Source: Acidobacteriota bacterium
GTDB lineage: Bacteria; Acidobacteriota; Terriglobia; Terriglobales; Acidobacteriaceae
Length of the DNA: 64,000 nucleotides
Assembly (NCBI GenBank): GCA_016196065.1
Contig: JACPYL010000012.1
Coordinates: forward strand, 620,001 to 684,000
Direction: 5' to 3'
Part shown: positions 26,225-34,665 of the stretch, piece by piece
Layout: each line of letters begins with the position of its first letter
Position numbering within the stretch: position 1 is the stretch's first letter
Program-made: the position numbers and the translations under genes
Notes under the pieces: generated by a model
What the model saw: only the letters and a program-made list of their open reading frames with translations
Told to the model about the DNA's origin: nothing
The model's database searches: none

Positions 26225-28684
26225 TCACACCCGCAACTCGACCACCGTAGCCCCGCCTCCACCTTCGTTCTGCGGAGGCTCCGTCACGGTCGCGACGTGC
26301 GGATGCTTTTGTAGATATTGTCGTAGCGCCTTGCGCAATATTCCCATACCGCTGCCATGAACGATGCGGACGCGCGGCATTCCGGCGAGAAAGGCGCGGT
26401 CAACGAAGCGTTCCACGTCGCGCGTGGCATCGTCGACGTTCTGGCCGATGACGTTAATCTCCGTTGGCGTATTCAGATCGCTTGTGTCGTCCTGCAACGA
26501 CACGTTAACGCCCCGCGCCCTGGCGGCTTGCACCGGCGAATCCGAGACGCGGCTGACCACCTCTGCAATATCTTCGCGAGCGATGCGCATCTTCATCGAG
26601 CCGATTTCCACTTCGAAGTGGCTGTCATCAATCTTCTTCTTCACCACCCCCGCGCGGCCCATGGACTTGAGCTTCACCGTGTCGCCTTCCGCTACATGCT
26701 TCACCAAGGCGGGTTGCGCGTTTGGATCGCCCCGGTCTGCGCCCGTCGCGGCCGCTACCACCGTGGAGTCGAATTGCTCGCGGAATTCGCGGCGCATTTT
26801 CGCGATGCGGCGTTCCGCATCCTTCGACAGTTTTTGCGCGGCGGCGCGATCCTGCACAGCATTGACCGCTTCCCGTGCGTGATACTCGAAATCCCGAAAC
26901 ATCATTTCGAGTTTCTTTTCCATCTCGCGAATCTTCGCTTGCTGTTCCTTGCGGCCTTCTGCGGCCAGTTGCTGTTTCTCGCGGTCCAGTTCCTGCTCGC
27001 GCGCCTGCAATTTCGCACGCTGCGTATCGGACTCGCGCAACCCCGCATGCAGGCGGTCGAGGAACTTTCCCACGTCCTGCACTTGCGTGCTCAGCCGTCC
27101 GCGCGCGGATTCGACAATTGCGGGATTCAACCCCAGTCGCTGTGCAATGTTGATTCCTGCGGACGCGCCCGGCACCCCGATTTTCAATTCGTACGTTGGC
27201 TGCAACGTGACCTCGTTGAATCCGACCGAGGCATTGATCACTCCCGCGGTGTTCGCCCCATACACTTTGAGCGACGTGTGATGAGTCGAGATCACGCTCA
27301 TGCAGCCGATCGTGCCAAAGTATTCGGCGATCGCGACCGCCAGCGCGGCACCTTCCTCGGGATCGGTCGCGGAGCCGAGTTCATCGAGGATCACCAGCGA
27401 ATCTCGCGTCGCCGTGCGGGAAATGAAATCGATATTCGTGACGTGCGCAGAGAACGTCGAGAGATTCTGCTCGATCGATTGATAGTCGCCGATATCGGCG
27501 AGGATCGCATCGAATACCGGCATATCTGCGCGGTCGGCGGGAACCGGAACGCCCGCTTGCGCCATCAATGCCAGTAAACTCACCGTTTTGAGTGTGACTG
27601 TCTTGCCGCCGGTGTTGGGGCCGGTGATGACCAGTTGGCGGCGATTGCCTTCCAGTTCCACCGTAACCGGCACGACGTCGACCTTCTTCAACTTCAGATT
27701 TCGTTCCAGCAATGGATGACGCGCTCGATGCAGCAGCAACCGGGAACCAGTTTGTGCCCCGTCCCCACACAAGCTCACCGCAACACAGTTGTAATCTTCG
27801 GCGAAGCGAGCCTTGGCGAACTGAAGTTCCAATTCCGCAAGAATATTCGCCGCCGCGAGGATCGCTTCGGAATTTTCGCCAATCCTCCGCGTCATCTCCA
27901 GCAGGATGCGATGGATCTCCGCCAGTTCTTCATCAAGCAGCCGGACAAGTTCATTGTTCTGCTCGATCGTCTCCAGCGGTTCAACGAACACCGTTTGTCC
28001 ACTCGAACTTGCGCCATGAACCACGCCCTGCACGCGGCGTTTCTGCTCCACCTTCACCGGGATCACAAACCGTTCCCCGCGAATGGTGATGAGTTCGTCC
28101 TGCAGGGATCCACCGTCTGACAGGCGCCGCAAATATCCGCGTAACGATTCCTGGATCGTGCGTTTCTGTTTCTCAATTTCACGCCGGATACGGGTTAGCT
28201 CTGCCGAAGCACGGTCATCAAGTGTGCCGTCCGGCATGATCTTGTTGCGAAAATATTTCAGGAACTCGCCGAAATCCTGGATCTCAGCCGACAGCGCGCC
28301 CACCGCTTTCCATTCCGACCGCATCGCCGCCGGGGGCTGTTTTACAATCTCGCGCCATTCCGAAGCGCGATCCACCAGCAACACGATGTCGCGGATCTCA
28401 GTGGTCTCAATGGCCGCACCGCGAATGCGCGATTTCTCCAGCAGCTTGCCGACTTCCGGCAATCCACCGAATTCAAATCTCCCGCCGACGCGGCGATACT
28501 CCCGGATTTCCGTCGTAAGCTGGTGCTGGGTTTCAATCCACTGTCGGTCGAGTGACGGCTCCAGTTCCGCAACCCGCCGCCGCCCCAGTGGCGAAGAGGC
28601 GTAGCCCCCCAGCAATTCGCGCAGCGTCTCGAATTCCAGCAAACGCGCGCTGCTGTGGTGCATCGGATTGGGCACAAAGGACAT
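26225..28684 (-). CDS. mutS2: Endonuclease/ATPase MutS2
   Basis: MutS2 is the MutS paralogue that suppresses homologous recombination and, in some bacteria, rescues collided ribosomes. From the ATG at 28684 it has 819 residues. Core and clamp helices precede the ATPase domain with Walker A ITGPNTGGKT (residues 355-362 for GPNTGGKT), VFDAILADIGDYQSIEQNLSTFSAH and VILDELGSATDPEEG. A long coiled coil follows (REQELDREKQQLAAEGRKEQQ), then the KOW-like linker and a C-terminal Smr domain (VRIVHGSGMGILRKALRQYLQ). The Smr motif LDLHG/LDLRG is replaced by INVIGQ. A TTG at 28729 is an alternative start. Confidence 0.94.
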   Translation of the reverse strand: MSFVPNPMHHSSARLLEFETLRELLGGYASSPLGRRRVAELEPSLDRQWIETQHQLTTEIREYRRVGGRFEFGGLPEVGKLLEKSRIRGAAIETTEIRDIVLLVDRASEWREIVKQPPAAMRSEWKAVGALSAEIQDFGEFLKYFRNKIMPDGTLDDRASAELTRIRREIEKQKRTIQESLRGYLRRLSDGGSLQDELITIRGERFVIPVKVEQKRRVQGVVHGASSSGQTVFVEPLETIEQNNELVRLLDEELAEIHRILLEMTRRIGENSEAILAAANILAELELQFAKARFAEDYNCVAVSLCGDGAQTGSRLLLHRARHPLLERNLKLKKVDVVPVTVELEGNRRQLVITGPNTGGKTVTLKTVSLLALMAQAGVPVPADRADMPVFDAILADIGDYQSIEQNLSTFSAHVTNIDFISRTATRDSLVILDELGSATDPEEGAALAVAIAEYFGTIGCMSVISTHHTSLKVYGANTAGVINASVGFNEVTLQPTYELKIGVPGASAGINIAQRLGLNPAIVESARGRLSTQVQDVGKFLDRLHAGLRESDTQRAKLQAREQELDREKQQLAAEGRKEQQAKIREMEKKLEMMFRDFEYHAREAVNAVQDRAAAQKLSKDAERRIAKMRREFREQFDSTVVAAATGADRGDPNAQPALVKHVAEGDTVKLKSMGRAGVVKKKIDDSHFEVEIGSMKMRIAREDIAEVVSRVSDSPVQAARARGVNVSLQDDTSDLNTPTEINVIGQNVDDATRDVERFVDRAFLAGMPRVRIVHGSGMGILRKALRQYLQKHPHVATVTEPPQNEGGGGATVVELRV

Positions 28685-28740
28685 GCTTCTTGATGGTACA
28701 ACGAACGGCCTGATTGCCTTTGGCGACAAGAATCCAAGAC

Positions 28741-28761
28741 TATTTAACTTTCAGTTAAATA
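28741..28761. promoter_or_regulatory. Perfect AT-rich inverted repeat between mutS2 and photolyase
   Basis: TATTTAACT at 28741-28749 pairs with AGTTAAATA at 28753-28761 across TTC. It lies in the 125-base divergent gap and could be an operator serving both genes. No regulator is known. Confidence 0.5.
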
Positions 28762-28809
28762 GGCGCAAAGAATGCGCATGGGTCCCACGTTTACCTCTAT
28801 AACCAATGT

Positions 28810-30192
28810 ATGGACGTGTTGAACAAGCTGATGGTCCAGGACCGCGTCCGCCTCCGCCGCTCCGGCTGGCCCGACCCGGACGGCACCTGCGTCGTCTACT
28901 GGATGCAGCGTTCGCAGCGCGGAGTGGATAATCCCGCTCTCGATATCGCCGTTGAGGCCGCGAACGCGCTCGGCAAACCGTGCGTCGTATTTTTCGCGCC
29001 CGTCCCGTTCTATCCCAACGCAAACCTGCGTCACTACCGCTTCCTCGTGGAGGGCATTCCCGACATCGCCGAAGCGCTCGCCAAACGCGGCGTTGGATTT
29101 GTCCTACGACGCTTTCCCGATCACAGCCTCTTGAAGTTCTGTGCGGAAGTGCGTCCCGCGCTGGTTGTGGGCGATGAGAATCCGCTTCGCGAAACGGAAC
29201 ACTGGCGCGACCTGGCTTCGAAGAAGCTGCGTGTGCCGTTCTGGACGGTCGATTCCGACGTCATTGTCCCTTCGCGCCTGATTGAAAAAGAACAATACGC
29301 TTCGCACATCATTCGCAAGAAGCTCGAAGCGCACCTGGACACGTTCCTCGTGAATCCGACCAACGTGCGTGCGAAAGTCGCTTGGAAACCTCTCGCGCAT
29401 CTGCACTCGCTGGCGCCGGATTTCGACATCACCGATGGCTGGACGCTGGACCGCACTGTCCAGCCGGTGAGCACATTTAAGGGTGGCACTAAGGAAGCGC
29501 TTAAACTGCTGCGTGAGTTCGTCAAGCAAAAGCTCGAAACGTACGGTCATCGCCGCAACCATCCTGAAACCGACGGCACCAGCCGCCTCTCTCCTTATCT
29601 TCATTTCGGACACATCGGCCCACTCACCATCGCCCTCGCAGTCAAGAACGCGGACGCACCCCAGGCAGCGAAAGATTCCTACCTCAACGAGTTGTTAGTC
29701 TGGCGCGAGCTGGCGATTAACTTCGTCACCTACAATCCCAACTACGACAATTTCGAGAGTGGTGAAAATTGGGCGCACCGCTCGCTCGCCGCGCATGCAG
29801 CCGACCTTCGCCCAGTCCTATACACCGAAAAACAGTTGGAGAACGCCGAGACCTACGACCCGCTCTGGAACGCAGCGCAGAGTCAAATGGTGAACGGCGG
29901 CTGGATGCACAACTACGTACGCATGTACTGGGGCAAGAAAATCCTGGAGTGGAGCCGCACTCCGGCGGAAGCCTATCGCGTCGCGGTGGCGCTGAACGAC
30001 AAGTACGAACTCGATGGCCGTGATCCCAACGGCTATTCCGGAATCGCCTGGTCGATCGTTGGCAAATTCGATCGTCCCTGGTTCGACCGGCCAATTTTCG
30101 GGACCATCCGCTACATGTCGGGGCATAGCACCGGAAGAAAATTCGACAGCCAGAAATACATCGAGCAGCAAAATCAGCCGGTGCTTTTCTAG
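28810..30192 (+). CDS. phr: Class II CPD photolyase
   Basis: This 460-residue flavoprotein uses blue/near-UV light to split cyclobutane pyrimidine dimers. The N-terminal Rossmann domain begins with CVVYWMQRSQRGVDNPALD, typical of class II enzymes (which keep the MQRxxR/NxAL motif). The FAD domain shows GTSRLSPYLHFGHIGP, ELLVWRELAINFV, TYDPLWNAAQSQMVNGGWMHNY, MYWGKKILEWS and DPNGYSGIAWSIVGKFDRPW. Length is normal. It is divergent from mutS2, so two DNA-damage genes share one control region. Confidence 0.95.
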   Translation: MDVLNKLMVQDRVRLRRSGWPDPDGTCVVYWMQRSQRGVDNPALDIAVEAANALGKPCVVFFAPVPFYPNANLRHYRFLVEGIPDIAEALAKRGVGFVLRRFPDHSLLKFCAEVRPALVVGDENPLRETEHWRDLASKKLRVPFWTVDSDVIVPSRLIEKEQYASHIIRKKLEAHLDTFLVNPTNVRAKVAWKPLAHLHSLAPDFDITDGWTLDRTVQPVSTFKGGTKEALKLLREFVKQKLETYGHRRNHPETDGTSRLSPYLHFGHIGPLTIALAVKNADAPQAAKDSYLNELLVWRELAINFVTYNPNYDNFESGENWAHRSLAAHAADLRPVLYTEKQLENAETYDPLWNAAQSQMVNGGWMHNYVRMYWGKKILEWSRTPAEAYRVAVALNDKYELDGRDPNGYSGIAWSIVGKFDRPWFDRPIFGTIRYMSGHSTGRKFDSQKYIEQQNQPVLF

Positions 30193-30355
30193 TTTGACCG
30201 TCACATGTTTGCCGGCCGGTTCAACATCATTCCCAGGAGGAGCAAGGCTTCCGGAGGGCTGCGCGGACTTTGGGCTCACCAAAAGGCAACCCTGCAGCAG
30301 TATTGAATGACCTTCGTAACTTGGTTGGTGTTTACATCGCCGTAGAATTTCAAAT

Positions 30356-32032
30356 GTGACAGTGTGTCTTTCCAGAGGCCAGAAAGTATGGCTGGCGATG
30401 GCTTCCGCATGCGTGTGTCTTGCGCTAGTCGTGTCTCTGGCGTGGCGGCCTTCTTCCTCTCTCACCACAGCTGGAGACTTGATTCAATCCTTGCTGCTGT
30501 CTTCTCTCCTGGTCGCTGTTGCGATCAATATGCGTGTGGGCGAGCGTCCTGAGCGTATCTTCTGGCTGTTCATGTCGATCGGTACAGGGTTATGGCTTTC
30601 TTCCCAGTTGCTGTGGACATATTTCGAAGTGATTCTAAGAAAGGAAGTGCCAAATCCATTTATCGGGGATGTGGCGATCGTCTTGCACTTGGTCCCGATC
30701 GTCGCGGCGCTCGCGATACGTCCTGACAGGGAAGGACAGAGATCGCAACTCCGATCACTCGATTTCGTCCTCCTCTTTAGTTGGTGGCTATACCTCTATC
30801 TTTTCTTTGTCATCCCGTGGCAGTACGTAATTCCCGATGCCCACACCTACGGCATCAACTTCGATGTGCTGTATTTTGCGGGGCATGTTGTCGTACTTTT
30901 CGCAGCCGCTGATGCCTGGCGAAACGGCGTGGGAATGTGGCGCGCAATATATGGACGAATCTTCCTGGCATCCCTCGTGTACGCGACTGCCTCGATTGCT
31001 GCCAGTGTGGCGATTGACTATGGCGTGTACTACACAGGTTGCCTCTACGACATTCCTCTGCTCTTTTCTATCGTGTTATTTACGCGGATGGCTCTGCTCG
31101 GCAGTCATACGAGATCCACGGCGAGCCCGACAGGCACGCCCGCTGGACATGGACAACCCCGGGTGACAGCCCTCGCCATTCTGGCTGCGATGAGTCTTCC
31201 GATCCTGGCGGCCTGGGGAGTTTTTCTCAGCGACGCGCCGGATAGAATTCGGCAATACCGACTTGGCTTGACGCTCGCGATGATCGTCTTCATCGGAGCA
31301 TTGCGATCCATAAAACAGTACACGGCGGACAAGGAACTCGCGCACGCCAACGCGGAACTGCAGGAAGCCTCGGTGACAGACGCGCTGACGGGAGTGCGCA
31401 ATCGCCGTTTCCTGACAACGACAATCGACAAGGACGTGCAGCAAGCTCTTCGCTTCTATTCGAGCGGTGACACGATGAATCGCAACCGCGATTTGATCTT
31501 TTATCTCATCGACGTCGATCATTTTAAATTCGTGAACGACCGATTCGGACATCAACAGGGAGATGTTCTCCTGGTGCAGGTTGCGGCAAGAATCAGCTCC
31601 GCGATTCGATATTCCGATGTCTTGATCCGATGGGGCGGCGAAGAATTTCTGGTCGTCTCGCGATTCACTGATCGGGAGAATGCTGAGATTCTGGCCAAGC
31701 GAGTCCTGGAAGCAATCGGAGGCGAAAATTTTCAGCTCACTTCCGAAGGAATACGCCGAACCTGCTCGATTGGATGGGCAGTGTTTCCGTGGTCGCCCGA
31801 AGAACCGGAAGGCGTTTCATGCCAGGAGGTTCTCCGCCTGGCAGATCAAGCTCTCTATCAGGCAAAAAATGCTGGCCGCAACACGGCAATAGGGCTGCTT
31901 TCGATGCCTGCGGTGTGCCATTCTGAAAAGAGGGGTCAAGTCTCCGGTAACCAGCCTGGCGAGGAGACTCAGGCCAGAGTGGTTGCCACAAAGGGGCCTG
32001 AGAACTTGCTGCCGCACGATGGTAAGCACTGA
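30356..32032 (+). CDS. Membrane diguanylate cyclase (GGDEF)
   Basis: This is a 558-residue inner-membrane protein that makes c-di-GMP from two GTP. It starts with GTG at 30356. About nine or ten hydrophobic segments fill residues 10-320, an uncharacterised multi-pass sensor region. A short coiled coil (DKELAHANAELQEA) then leads into the GGDEF domain (from VTDALTGVRNRRFL). The active site is GGEEF at residues 427-431, and the inhibitory RxxD (RYSD, 418-421) sits exactly five residues ahead, so product inhibition is expected. The C-terminal ~45 residues are polar and unassigned. No EAL domain. Confidence 0.95.
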   Translation: MTVCLSRGQKVWLAMASACVCLALVVSLAWRPSSSLTTAGDLIQSLLLSSLLVAVAINMRVGERPERIFWLFMSIGTGLWLSSQLLWTYFEVILRKEVPNPFIGDVAIVLHLVPIVAALAIRPDREGQRSQLRSLDFVLLFSWWLYLYLFFVIPWQYVIPDAHTYGINFDVLYFAGHVVVLFAAADAWRNGVGMWRAIYGRIFLASLVYATASIAASVAIDYGVYYTGCLYDIPLLFSIVLFTRMALLGSHTRSTASPTGTPAGHGQPRVTALAILAAMSLPILAAWGVFLSDAPDRIRQYRLGLTLAMIVFIGALRSIKQYTADKELAHANAELQEASVTDALTGVRNRRFLTTTIDKDVQQALRFYSSGDTMNRNRDLIFYLIDVDHFKFVNDRFGHQQGDVLLVQVAARISSAIRYSDVLIRWGGEEFLVVSRFTDRENAEILAKRVLEAIGGENFQLTSEGIRRTCSIGWAVFPWSPEEPEGVSCQEVLRLADQALYQAKNAGRNTAIGLLSMPAVCHSEKRGQVSGNQPGEETQARVVATKGPENLLPHDGKH

Positions 32033-32160
32033 ACAATGATTTGAGCGGTTCATCGCGCTCACGATCAAACCGCCATCCGACGCTATCCCAATACAAACTT
32101 TACGATTGCCGCGAGAGAAAGTTTTTTTTCGAACTCCGATAGTTGTGGCAATGTAGATGA

Positions 32161-32418
32161 ATGCCAAAATCCTTCCGAATCGATCTACTCGGCAGTCCGA
32201 AATTTCAGGGAGAAATTGGGAAGTCGAAGAGCGGTCCCGCACCGGAACGAGTGCGCTGTCCGATCGAGGGTTGCGAATGCGCTTACGAAATGTTCGGCTC
32301 CCTGCCGGCAAATCGCACGGGCGATGTCACGATCTTGCTGGAACGGGTGCAGCGGGAACATCCCAGTCACACCAGCGAGGTGCTGTCGGTAAATCAGTTC
32401 CGCAGACCTCGTAAGTAA
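32161..32418 (+). CDS. Hypothetical small Cys-containing protein
   Basis: This 85-residue protein has a central CPIEGCECAYEMFG, where C-x4-C-x-C could bind metal, followed by ANRTGDVTILLERVQREHPSHTSEV. The arrangement (Cys pair, then a helix with Arg and a His-containing C-terminus) is zinc-finger-like (C-x4-C ... H-x2-H). No signal peptide or membrane segment. Two overlapping frames are open here; I chose this one because it has the patterned Cys/His residues and a helical segment. I do not recognise the family. Confidence 0.6.
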   Translation: MPKSFRIDLLGSPKFQGEIGKSKSGPAPERVRCPIEGCECAYEMFGSLPANRTGDVTILLERVQREHPSHTSEVLSVNQFRRPRK

Positions 32419-32448
32419 TGGCCCAGCACTGGAATCACTGTGATCGCA

Positions 32449-33312
32449 TCAATACAGAATCAGCTTGCCGAAAAACGCCGTGTTCCGCCAGAACAAATCG
32501 TTCATCCCCGACCAATGTAGTTCCTGCTTCAGAGGGCCAGCGCCCGCGTCATTGTCGTTAACGGCCAGATCGAACCCGATCGCGGCGCCACCCGCATGGA
32601 TCGGTTTCATTTGCGCACCGGGCAACGCCATCAGCAGTTCCAGGTTGTAGCCATCGGGTGTTCGTTTGAATGCGAAGGTTCCCCGGTAGGGCGGTTTGCT
32701 GAAAACCGCCGTCACATCGTTCTTTGCCATTACCTCGTCGGGATAGGCAAGCGGTTCTTTACTGCCGTCCGGAAGGGTGAACATGGGTTGGGTCGCGTCC
32801 GGCTGGTTCTTCCAGAAATTGTCGAAGACGAAGGGATGTTTTTCGCTGAACACAAAATGAAATTCATGGTGCATCGGATCGCCGATGTAGTAGCGCGCCA
32901 TATTCGATCCGTCATTGTCGAACATCAACTCGATCCCATCGTCATCCCACGAGCCGGTGTCATTGGTTTGGATCAGCGACCCGTGGGGCTCCGTCACTTT
33001 GTCGTCGACCACGTGGACGGCCACGTAGATGTACTGCTCGTCCCACGCCAGCTTGAAGGTGGCGGAAAGATCCTTCGGACCACCCCAGGATTTCGACGAC
33101 ATACCCTGGCCGACAAAAAAGAATTTCTCCTGGTCCATCGTGAAAGCCTGCACCGAAGCCCACTCGGAAAGATCGCCATCGATGGTGATCGGGAATATGC
33201 GCCGGGGAGCATAGTAAGTCGCCCAGGAATAAGGGGACGAACCCTGTAACCAAACGGGAATCGTTATCACGGCGAAGAATACCGAGAGTTTCAGGGCGCG
33301 GGAGATGTTCAT
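32449..33312 (-). CDS. Secreted CBM9/DOMON-like sugar-binding protein
   Basis: From the ATG at 33312 the protein has 287 residues. A signal peptide (LKLSVFFAVITIPVWLQGSS) is followed by a single beta-sandwich domain resembling carbohydrate-binding family 9 or DOMON domains. Visible features are ITIDGDLSEWASV at the start, FKLAWDEQYIYVAVHVVDDKVTEP, SWDDDGIELMFDNDG, RGTFAFKRTPDGYNLELLMAL and GFDLAVNDND. These patterns are typical of CBM9-like proteins, often fused to xylanases, but here the domain stands alone. Ligand unknown. Confidence 0.82.
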   Translation of the reverse strand: MNISRALKLSVFFAVITIPVWLQGSSPYSWATYYAPRRIFPITIDGDLSEWASVQAFTMDQEKFFFVGQGMSSKSWGGPKDLSATFKLAWDEQYIYVAVHVVDDKVTEPHGSLIQTNDTGSWDDDGIELMFDNDGSNMARYYIGDPMHHEFHFVFSEKHPFVFDNFWKNQPDATQPMFTLPDGSKEPLAYPDEVMAKNDVTAVFSKPPYRGTFAFKRTPDGYNLELLMALPGAQMKPIHAGGAAIGFDLAVNDNDAGAGPLKQELHWSGMNDLFWRNTAFFGKLILY

Positions 33313-33447
33313 TGAGAGGATCTCGTCGACTCCGGGGTCGGCGCTGATTGTACAAGGCGACGAATCGACTCTCGGGGTGATGTGGCGACTCAGGACTGTC
33401 CCGGCAAGGAAGACGGGTTCTCCCAACTACCCAGTGGGCCTCAAGGC

Positions 33448-33588
33448 CTAGGATGCGTCATCGTCTTGGCCGAACAGCGTTTTGACGTCTTCAACAGCGG
33501 TCAAGATCAGCACTACAACGCAGCCTACTGAGCCCACGATGAATATTCCTTCCAGCAGGCGAACCATCAACACGATCGTGGCGTTCAT
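33448..33588 (-). CDS. 46-residue single-span membrane protein
   Basis: A short gene from ATG at 33588 with GAGGG six bases upstream. It encodes MNATIVLMVRLLEG then IFIVGSVGCVVVLILTAV and an acidic end (VEDVKTLFGQDDDAS): one transmembrane helix and a short charged tail. It is similar to the 53-residue protein encoded divergently at 33690: both have RLLE, F-x2-G-x2-GC-x2-V, TA, K-x-L and a DD tail. The pattern argues that both are real. Function unknown. Confidence 0.6.
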   Translation of the reverse strand: MNATIVLMVRLLEGIFIVGSVGCVVVLILTAVEDVKTLFGQDDDAS

Positions 33589-33689
33589 ACGAAGCCCTCA
33601 AATCCCAGTTCAGCACAAAGGGCATAAGGATTTCGTAAGGGAACCCGCGTTCCGAGGTAGAATCGAGGCAGCGATTCGGGGTGTGCACT

Positions 33690-33851
33690 ATGAGCGTTGT
33701 GTTTCTCTTTGTGTTTCGCCTGCTTGAGGTTATGTTCGTCATCGGACTATTGGGTTGTCTGTTCGTGATCCCATCGACTGCCTACATGATGTTCAAGGTC
33801 CTCGCCGGCGGCGATGATGGCTCGCCCGAAGAGCCGGAACCTGCTCCATAG
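33690..33851 (+). CDS. 53-residue single-span membrane protein, paralogue of the 33448 gene
   Basis: Translation from ATG at 33690 (GGGG seven bases upstream): MSVVFLFVFRLLEVMFVIG, LLGCLFVIPSTAYMMFKVL, then AGGDDGSPEEPEPAP. One transmembrane helix with an acidic/Pro tail. It shares RLLE, F-x2-G-x2-GC-x2-V, TA, K-x-L-x-G-x-DD with the 46-residue protein on the other strand, with about 100 bases between the two starts. Function unknown. Confidence 0.62.
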   Translation: MSVVFLFVFRLLEVMFVIGLLGCLFVIPSTAYMMFKVLAGGDDGSPEEPEPAP

Positions 33852-33923
33852 GTTCGAGACCGCGTTTCCCTCTGCATCCAGCGAATCTTGGATCAATGAC
33901 CGTTGTAAGCAGGCCTATCCCAT

Positions 33924-34535
33924 TCATTTAGCTGGCTTTTCTTGCATACTGGCATTTTCCGCATGCCCCAGATGGGCACAGTCCCTTTGCTGTTCCGGAG
34001 TGATCGGGGTGGGGGTTTCACCGGCGGGGACAGAATTGCAGCGCATCGTATCCTCGAACCCCGGCGCAGAGAAGATGAACATCAGGCTGATCGGCTCGGT
34101 GCCCGTGTTCTTTGCACTGACCCAGGTTTGAGCCGGAATAAAAACCAATCCCCCCGCATGGAGATCGCTCTCCTCGTCGCCGAGCCAAACGTGAGCCTTG
34201 CCGGTTTGAATCAGCAGGATTTCATCCTGATCCAAGTGCCTGTGCTTCGGTATCGCGGCTCCGGGCGCAAGTTCCTCGGTGCCCGCGACAAGATGCTGAG
34301 AACCGTTGTTTTTGGGACTCACTTTCAGCATGAACTGAGAGGAAGCCGGGCGGCTGGAGTCAGTGTGAACGCGGCGAGTTCGCAGTTCGCCTTGGTCCTT
34401 TTCCAACAGAAGCGGCTTAGCCTTGGTCTCTGGGCCTGGAACTGCGTTGGATTGACTCGATTGAGAGAACGCACTGGACAGCCCGACCACTACTACGACC
34501 GCCGTAACCGCACGCTGTATTGATGTTGATTTCAC
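33924..34535 (-). CDS. Secreted cupin-domain protein
   Basis: This 203-residue protein has an N-terminal signal segment (AVTAVVVVVGLSSAFSQ) and one cupin domain. The first cupin motif appears as GAAIPKHRHLDQDEILLIQTGKAHVWLG (metal-ligand His-x-His and Glu), and the second as LHAGGLVFIPAQTWVSAKNTG, where the usual second His is replaced. The C-terminal PAGETPTPITPEQQRDCAHLGH resembles heme- or redox-type extensions in secreted acidobacterial cupins. It may bind metal or a small ligand outside the cytoplasm; the substrate is unknown. No operon partner. Confidence 0.85.
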   Translation of the reverse strand: MKSTSIQRAVTAVVVVVGLSSAFSQSSQSNAVPGPETKAKPLLLEKDQGELRTRRVHTDSSRPASSQFMLKVSPKNNGSQHLVAGTEELAPGAAIPKHRHLDQDEILLIQTGKAHVWLGDEESDLHAGGLVFIPAQTWVSAKNTGTEPISLMFIFSAPGFEDTMRCNSVPAGETPTPITPEQQRDCAHLGHAENASMQEKPAK

Positions 34536-34665
34536 GCGTCACCTCTAGTGGGGAGTCTACGCGGAGCACCTGTGGAATACACTTCGGCAAAAGAGGACGG
34601 ATGAGAAGGCCGATCACGTACACGCAACCAGCCGTTTCTTGGACTTCGCTGCTCTCTTGATAGGC

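Noticed and set aside
26357-27577. 406-codon open frame opposite mutS2
   Set aside because: Antisense shadow of the MutS2 ATPase region.
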